Assembly (NCBI GenBank): GCA_964434235.1
Contig: CAYSUN010000043.1
Location: forward strand, 1 to 9,077
DNA: 9,077 nt
Direction: 5' to 3'
DNA from: JABMRF01 sp964434235
GTDB taxonomy: Bacteria; Patescibacteriota; Patescibacteriia; UBA11705; JABHMO01
A program made the translations under genes and the position numbers. Position 1 is the stretch's first letter. Each line of letters starts with the position of its first letter. A model generated the notes under the pieces. The model had not been told where the DNA came from. It did no database searches and was given only the letters and a program-made list of their open reading frames with translations. Positions 6,199 through 9,077 of this stretch are shown here, one piece after another.

Positions 6199-6711
6199 TT
6201 AATTAATATCAGTTTCCTTTAATTCTTTAATCGTTTGCTCAATCAATTTTTTATGGACTTTTTCATCGATAGTTTCTCCACTTATCTTGTCCAGCCCAAG
6301 AGCAATTAAACCGCCAAGTTCATCTTTAACTTCTTTAACCATCAAAACTCTTTCAGCTGAAATTTGTGAACGTGCATCAGAAATAACTTTCTCAACTTCT
6401 TTTTGAGCTTTTTCAAGTCTTTCTCGGCGTTGTTCTTCACCTTGTTTTTGAGCTTTGACAATAATTGTTTGTGCTTCTTTTCTACCTTTTTTTACTTCAT
6501 CTTCACGATTCTTTTCAATTTGTTTCATTTTTTCTTCAATTTTCTCAGCATCGCTAAGTCCTTTTTTTATCTTGTCTTGTCTTTCTTTCATTAATTTTTC
6601 CAAAGGCTTTAAAGCATAGACTCCAAGTATACTTAAAACGATCACAAAATTAACAGCTTGGGCAATCAATAATTTCCAATCAATATAAAATGTTTTTATT
6701 AAATCTTCCAT
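6199..6711 (-). CDS. atpF: F1Fo ATP synthase subunit b (peripheral stalk)
   Basis: This 170-residue protein has one N-terminal membrane helix (about residues 12-34, beginning WKLLIAQAVNF) followed by a long, highly charged Lys/Glu/Gln-rich helix (about 38-150). That is the usual dimeric coiled-coil stalk that holds alpha3beta3 static against the rotor. The W-K-L-L-I-A-Q-x-x-N-F start of the helix is typical of bacterial b subunits. Only one b-type gene is present, so a homodimeric stalk is expected. The stop is 2 nt before the atpH start, implying translational coupling. The leader upstream is a heptamer repeat tract without a Shine-Dalgarno sequence. Confidence 0.95.
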   Translation of the reverse strand: MEDLIKTFYIDWKLLIAQAVNFVIVLSILGVYALKPLEKLMKERQDKIKKGLSDAEKIEEKMKQIEKNREDEVKKGRKEAQTIIVKAQKQGEEQRRERLEKAQKEVEKVISDARSQISAERVLMVKEVKDELGGLIALGLDKISGETIDEKVHKKLIEQTIKELKETDIN

Positions 6712-6718
6712 AGTATTT

Positions 6719-6760
6719 AAAGTTAAAAGGTAAAAATTATAAATTATAAATATTAATATG
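6719..6760. repeat. Heptanucleotide repeat tract, atpE-atpF spacer
   Basis: Six consecutive 7-nt units start at 6719, 6726, 6733, 6740, 6747 and 6754 on the plus strand. They run from AAAGTTA through AAAATTA and TAAATTA to TAATATG, each differing from the next by one to three bases. The tract ends against the atpF start region, leaving no Shine-Dalgarno sequence for atpF. Confidence 0.65.
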
Positions 6761-6766
6761 TTTGAG

Positions 6767-6792
6767 CCTGCTCCGAAAAGCTTCGAAGCAGA
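6767..6792 (-). promoter_or_regulatory. Hairpin just downstream of atpE
   Basis: On the minus strand CTGCTTCGAA (6791-6782) pairs with TTCGGAGCAG (6777-6768). This gives a 10-bp stem with one U-G wobble around the 4-nt loop GCTT; a further U-G pair is possible at 6792/6767. It begins about 10 nt after the atpE stop. No U tract follows, so it is unlikely to be a terminator. It could block 3' exonucleases and stabilise atpE mRNA, or it could be a dispersed palindromic element. Confidence 0.55.
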
Positions 6793-6801
6793 ACAAAAAT
6801 A

Positions 6802-7014
6802 CTATTTGATTGAAAAAGCAATAACTAAAGCATAAATAGCAATCGCTTCTGCAAAAGCTGAAGCTAAAAGCATAGGCACTAAAATTTTTCCAGCAGATTC
6901 AGGATTTCTTCCGATTGATTCCATAGCCTTAGTTCCGATTTTACCAATTGACCAAGCTGGCATGGCGCTTCCCAAAGCAATTGTTAACGCTTTTGCGATT
7001 AAAGTTAAATCCAT
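6802..7014 (-). CDS. atpE: F1Fo ATP synthase subunit c (rotor ring)
   Basis: This 70-residue hairpin protein has two membrane helices joined by the cytoplasmic loop RNPE (residues 36-39), matching the canonical R-Q/N-P loop that contacts gamma and epsilon. The ion-carrying carboxylate is E56 in the second helix (AFAEAIAIYALV). The polar residues that bind Na+ in Na+-type rings (Gln in helix 1, Ser/Thr after the Glu) are replaced by Ile23, Ala57 and Ile58, so H+ coupling is predicted. Length is normal for a single-hairpin c subunit. It is isolated by long spacers on both sides (279 and 90 nt), flanked by hairpins, and has the only clear Shine-Dalgarno sequence. These features fit the need for many c copies per enzyme. 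The stop codon is TAG. Confidence 0.97.
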   Translation of the reverse strand: MDLTLIAKALTIALGSAMPAWSIGKIGTKAMESIGRNPESAGKILVPMLLASAFAEAIAIYALVIAFSIK

Positions 7015-7027
7015 AGTTAATTTCTAG

Positions 7028-7032
7028 CTCCT
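7028..7032 (-). promoter_or_regulatory. Shine-Dalgarno sequence of atpE
   Basis: AGGAG lies 13 nt before the atpE ATG, which is slightly long spacing. It is the only recognisable purine-rich ribosome-binding site before any gene start visible in the window; the other operon genes have AT-rich leaders without it. Confidence 0.55.
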
Positions 7033-7070
7033 GATCGACCTGATATTTTTTTGTTTATTAAGGTCGTCAG
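7031..7070 (-). promoter_or_regulatory. Hairpin overlapping the atpE ribosome-binding site
   Basis: On the minus strand CTGACGACCT (7070-7061) pairs with AGGTCG-A-TCAG (7041-7031). The result is a 10-bp stem with one bulged base (7035) and a 19-nt A-rich loop. The foot of the stem includes the first two bases of the AGGAG sequence at 7032-7028. It may modulate translation of subunit c or protect the 5' side of a processed atpE mRNA. The pairing is seen directly; the function is inferred. Confidence 0.5.
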
Positions 7071-7293
7071 TTCGCTGTTATTTATAAATGTTAAATAAAT
7101 AAACGATAAACAGTAAACCAGCTTAAGTATTTGTTATATGTTCCGTGTTCTGTGTTCATTGTTTTCTTGTTTTAATGCTCTATGTTTTGCGATTAGGTGT
7201 TTAAATAATCAAGTGATTTAATGTTCCATGCTTTATGTTCTATGTTCCGTGATTAAGTGTTTTTATGATTAAGTGTTTAAGTGATTTTATGTT
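7071..7293. repeat. Degenerate heptanucleotide repeat tract, atpB-atpE spacer
   Basis: This 223-nt spacer has no ORF. Read on the plus strand it splits almost throughout into 7-nt units that resemble their neighbours. Examples are TTATGTTCTATGTTCC around 7231-7246 and ATTAAGTGTTTT and ATTAAGTGTTTA units near 7254-7281. A TAAACGA/TAAACAG/TAAACCA set lies near 7100-7120. The unit drifts gradually along the tract. The same words recur in the atpG-atpD and atpH-atpA spacers, mostly in the same orientation. Confidence 0.7.
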
Positions 7294-8208
7294 TTAATGT
7301 TCTTCTTCGGACATGGCAATGGTAAAATAAACCAATGTTAACATGCCAAAAATCAAAGCTTGAATAAATCCAACTATCACCTCCAAAAACATAAATGGAA
7401 TCGGCAAACCAAAAGCAAAAATTACAGCAATAGAAGAAAGTAAAACTTCCCCAGCAAAAACATTACCAAACAAACGAAAAGACAGTGAAGCAATTTTAGC
7501 CACCTCACCAACTATTTCTACTAAACCGACAAAAAACTTAATTGGATTCACAATTACAATTGTTGGATCTTTTTTAATTTTTCTAGGAATATCAAGCAAC
7601 GCTTCTACGTTTACAAACTTATTAAAATATTTATAAGTACCAACAGAAATCATTCCAAAAATATTAGCCAAAACAACAGAGATTAAAGCCAAAGCCAAAG
7701 TTGTATTTAGATCAGCTGTTCCACCTCGAAAATATGGAATAAAAACTTGATGTCCCCCAGATCCTTCAAGAAATCCAATTGAACCAATCCCCGGTAAAAG
7801 GCCTAACCAATTATTCAAAAGAATGAAAACAAAAAAGGTAAACACAACAGGGAATACCTTCAAAGATTTTTTTCTATCATTAGTAACAGAATCACACAAG
7901 CTGACTCCGCCATCAATAATAATTTCAAATATATTTTGAATTCCTTTCGGAATTTTTTTTAATTTTGCTTTTAAGACTAAGCCTAAAACAACTAATATCA
8001 AAACTACAATCCACGAATTCAATAATGAATTTGTAATAGGAAAACCACCAACATGTGCAATAGTTTCTGCTCCAAGTGTAATTTCATGTCCAACATGTTC
8101 AGTTGACACATGAGTTTCAACATTGTCAGCTTCAGTTAAAACTGAGGTATGTTCATCATACCCTAAAGAAACATCTTCATTGTGACTTTCTTCTTGCAGA
8201 TTAGCCAT
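7294..8208 (-). CDS. atpB: F1Fo ATP synthase subunit a (proton channel, Fo)
   Basis: This 304-residue integral membrane protein is the stator half of the proton channel. The essential arginine is visible in FRLFGN (R245, equivalent to E. coli aR210). E254 aligns with aE219, E276 with the position of aH245, and Q283 (FIQALIF) with aQ252. The C-terminus SEEEH resembles that of E. coli. Several hydrophobic helices follow residue 65. The first ~50 residues form an unusual tail with no Lys or Arg, about a dozen Asp/Glu and five His. In bacterial subunit a the N-terminus faces outward, so this tail is probably extracytoplasmic. The start is 2 nt after atpZ and no alternative start is better. The stop codon sits in the beginning of a heptamer repeat tract. 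Confidence 0.97.
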   Translation of the reverse strand: MANLQEESHNEDVSLGYDEHTSVLTEADNVETHVSTEHVGHEITLGAETIAHVGGFPITNSLLNSWIVVLILVVLGLVLKAKLKKIPKGIQNIFEIIIDGGVSLCDSVTNDRKKSLKVFPVVFTFFVFILLNNWLGLLPGIGSIGFLEGSGGHQVFIPYFRGGTADLNTTLALALISVVLANIFGMISVGTYKYFNKFVNVEALLDIPRKIKKDPTIVIVNPIKFFVGLVEIVGEVAKIASLSFRLFGNVFAGEVLLSSIAVIFAFGLPIPFMFLEVIVGFIQALIFGMLTLVYFTIAMSEEEH

Positions 8209-8210
8209 AA

Positions 8211-8477
8211 TTATTTATTTTGAATTTCCTTTTTGTTTTGATCTTCCGCCTGCATTTTTTTAGCTGACTTCACCGTATTAACGATCAAGCCAATATTCGT
8301 AATAACAAAGCCAACTCCCACACAAATCAACAAATATCTTGGTTCAGTGTTATATCTTTCGTCTAGCCATTTTCCCAGGAATAATGCCACGATAATAGGA
8401 AACACAATCCAAGCAGAAACTTGAGCAAATATTTCCATGGCTGGTTGCCACCAGGTTTTTTTGATTTGATTTTTCAT
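8211..8477 (-). CDS. atpZ: AtpZ/AtpI-like F1Fo ATP synthase accessory membrane protein
   Basis: This 88-residue protein has two predicted membrane helices (about residues 14-35 and 48-69) joined by a short loop, GKWLDERYNTEP, and a charged C-terminal tail rich in K, E and Q. The G-x-x-L-D pattern followed by a T-x-P turn between the helices is typical of the AtpZ/AtpI group encoded first in many bacterial atp operons. Members have been linked to c-ring assembly and to Mg2+ or Ca2+ uptake for the synthase. It is the first gene of the operon, and its stop lies 2 nt before the atpB start, implying translational coupling. There is no clear Shine-Dalgarno sequence. Whether it is closer to AtpI or AtpZ cannot be decided without a profile search; the two-helix length favours AtpZ. 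Confidence 0.82.
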   Translation of the reverse strand: MKNQIKKTWWQPAMEIFAQVSAWIVFPIIVALFLGKWLDERYNTEPRYLLICVGVGFVITNIGLIVNTVKSAKKMQAEDQNKKEIQNK

Positions 8478-8508
8478 ATTTTAAGTATCATTGACCAAAA
8501 TCACCTTA

Positions 8509-8537
8509 ATACTATCATTAAAATAAAAAAAGTTCAA
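8509..8537 (-). promoter_or_regulatory. Putative sigma70-type promoter of the atp operon
   Basis: On the minus strand TTGAAC (8537-8532) and TAGTAT (8514-8509) are separated by exactly 17 nt, including a run of seven T. Each hexamer matches the sigma70 consensus at 4 of 6 positions. The position fits, lying after the tatD terminator and about 32 nt before the first operon start codon. The predicted transcript start near 8502 would give a leader of roughly 25 nt. In AT-rich DNA such matches occur by chance, so spacing and context carry most of the weight. Confidence 0.5.
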
Positions 8538-8657
8538 GTATTTTTGTGTATAACCAACTTCCTTGAATCAAAAATATGAAATACTAGAATAACCACAAAC
8601 TAACAAAAATAATTAACCAGATAAAAAAACGTCCTGATTTAAACTATTTTAAAAAAC

Positions 8658-8685
8658 AAAAAGCACTTTATTCAAAGTACTTTTT
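8658..8685 (-). terminator. Intrinsic terminator of tatD
   Basis: On the minus strand a 12-bp stem (8685-8674 with 8669-8658, one G-U wobble) closes a 4-nt loop. The 3' arm ends in five U, and after one G (8657) six more U follow (8656-8651). It lies 9 nt past the tatD stop codon. This is a textbook rho-independent terminator and separates tatD from the atp operon. Confidence 0.88.
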
Positions 8686-8694
8686 GAGCTGATA

Positions 8695-9077
8695 TTAAAT
8701 ACTTAATTTAAACAGTCTTTTTGCATTATTTTCAGTCATTTCAGCTATTTCCAAAGCTGGTAAATTCAAAATATTAGCAACTTTTTCAACAACAAACTCT
8801 ACGTAAGCAGGTTCATTTCTTTTCCCTCGATATGGAGCAGGTGTTAAATATGGACAATCAGTTTCCACTAAAATTTTGGCCAAGGGAGTTGAAAGTAAAA
8901 TTTGTTCCATTTTACCAGTTTTATCAAAAGTTAAAATTCCATTAAAACTGATATAAAATCCGAGTTCAATAAAATCCTTAATCATTTCAATCGGACCAAC
9001 ATAGCAATGCATAACGCCTTTGGCTTTCGGCGGATTTTTTTTCAGCTCCGATACCTGCTCGATGAGCTCCTTGTTTT
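8695..9077 (-). CDS. tatD: TatD-family metal-dependent hydrolase/DNase, 5' end outside window
   Basis: This is the C-terminal part (about 127 codons) of a TatD-type TIM-barrel metallohydrolase. The frame stays open to the right edge, so the real start is outside the window; an ATG at 9012 is internal. Visible family motifs in order are GVMHCYVG (the HC histidine is a metal ligand in the family), the SFNGILTF strand, VETDCPYLTP (the Asp of ETD is the conserved metal-binding/catalytic residue), RGKRNEP, and a C-terminal NAKRLF. TatD proteins are cytoplasmic Mg2+-dependent 3'-5' exonucleases linked to DNA repair and RNA quality control. The gene has its own terminator at 8685-8658, so it is probably a separate transcription unit from the atp operon. 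The family assignment is firm; the exact in vivo substrate is not predictable from sequence. Confidence 0.93.
   Translation of the reverse strand, partial: NKELIEQVSELKKNPPKAKGVMHCYVGPIEMIKDFIELGFYISFNGILTFDKTGKMEQILLSTPLAKILVETDCPYLTPAPYRGKRNEPAYVEFVVEKVANILNLPALEIAEMTENNAKRLFKLSI

Noticed and set aside
6403..6594. Plus-strand ORF of 63 codons
   Set aside because: It is antisense to the Lys/Glu-rich part of atpF, which necessarily gives a Phe/Leu/Ser-rich reverse translation that imitates a membrane protein.
6767..6792. Terminator after atpE
   Set aside because: The stem is stable but no U tract follows on the minus strand, and the downstream atp genes need read-through.
6802..7014. Na+-type c-ring
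   Set aside because: The Gln and Ser/Thr Na+ ligands are replaced by Ile23, Ala57 and Ile58; only the carboxylate remains, so H+ coupling is more likely.
9012..9077. Start of tatD at 9012
   Set aside because: The same frame stays open to the window edge and encodes plausible TatD sequence upstream, so the ATG at 9012 is internal (the M of GVMHCYVG).

Overview
This window carries an F1Fo ATP synthase operon, read entirely on the minus strand (right to left), between the 3' part of a tatD-type nuclease gene and a very small beta-carbonic-anhydrase-like gene. The low G+C content, absence of Shine-Dalgarno sequences before almost every gene, small carbonic-anhydrase-like protein, and spacers filled with short degenerate repeats and GC-rich palindromes together suggest a Candidate Phyla Radiation (Patescibacteria/Parcubacteria-like) genome. 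This assignment is inference; no rRNA or marker tree is available here. All recognised genes end in TAA or TAG, so there is no evidence for or against UGA recoding. A run of exactly 100 N (2644-2743) marks a scaffold join.

Layout in transcription order: tatD 3' part (9077-8695, start outside the window), a strong intrinsic terminator (8685-8658), and a sigma70-like promoter (8537-8509). The operon follows: atpZ/atpI-like (8477-8211), atpB (8208-7294), atpE (7014-6802), atpF (6711-6199), atpH (6196-5657), atpA (5380-3845), atpG (3806-2847), atpD (2562-1195), atpC (1120-674), and the carbonic-anhydrase-like gene (593-183). An intrinsic terminator (163-132) closes the unit. The order is the classical I-B-E-F-H-A-G-D-C, and all eight structural subunits are present and look intact. 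Catalytic signatures are visible: P-loops in alpha and beta, the alpha arginine finger, the subunit a arginine, and the subunit c glutamate. Subunit c lacks the polar Na+ ligands of Na+-type rings, so a proton-driven enzyme is predicted.

The spacers are the unusual part. Only the atpZ/atpB and atpF/atpH junctions are tight (2 nt each). The other junctions hold 38 to 284 nt of non-coding DNA, about 1.1 kb in total. Most of it can be read as degenerate heptanucleotide (7-nt period) repeats whose unit drifts along each tract. One tract gives atpG a ladder of four ATG codons exactly 7 nt apart. Another is an almost perfect 14-bp tandem array in which the assembly broke. GC-rich palindromes are set into these tracts. 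The c-subunit gene, whose product is needed in many copies per complex, is flanked by two hairpins and is the only gene with a recognisable Shine-Dalgarno sequence.

No defence system, mobile-element ORF, CRISPR array, tRNA or rRNA was found. The left edge (1-60) holds a 22-bp-spaced direct repeat that may be a remnant transposon end, but this is weak.
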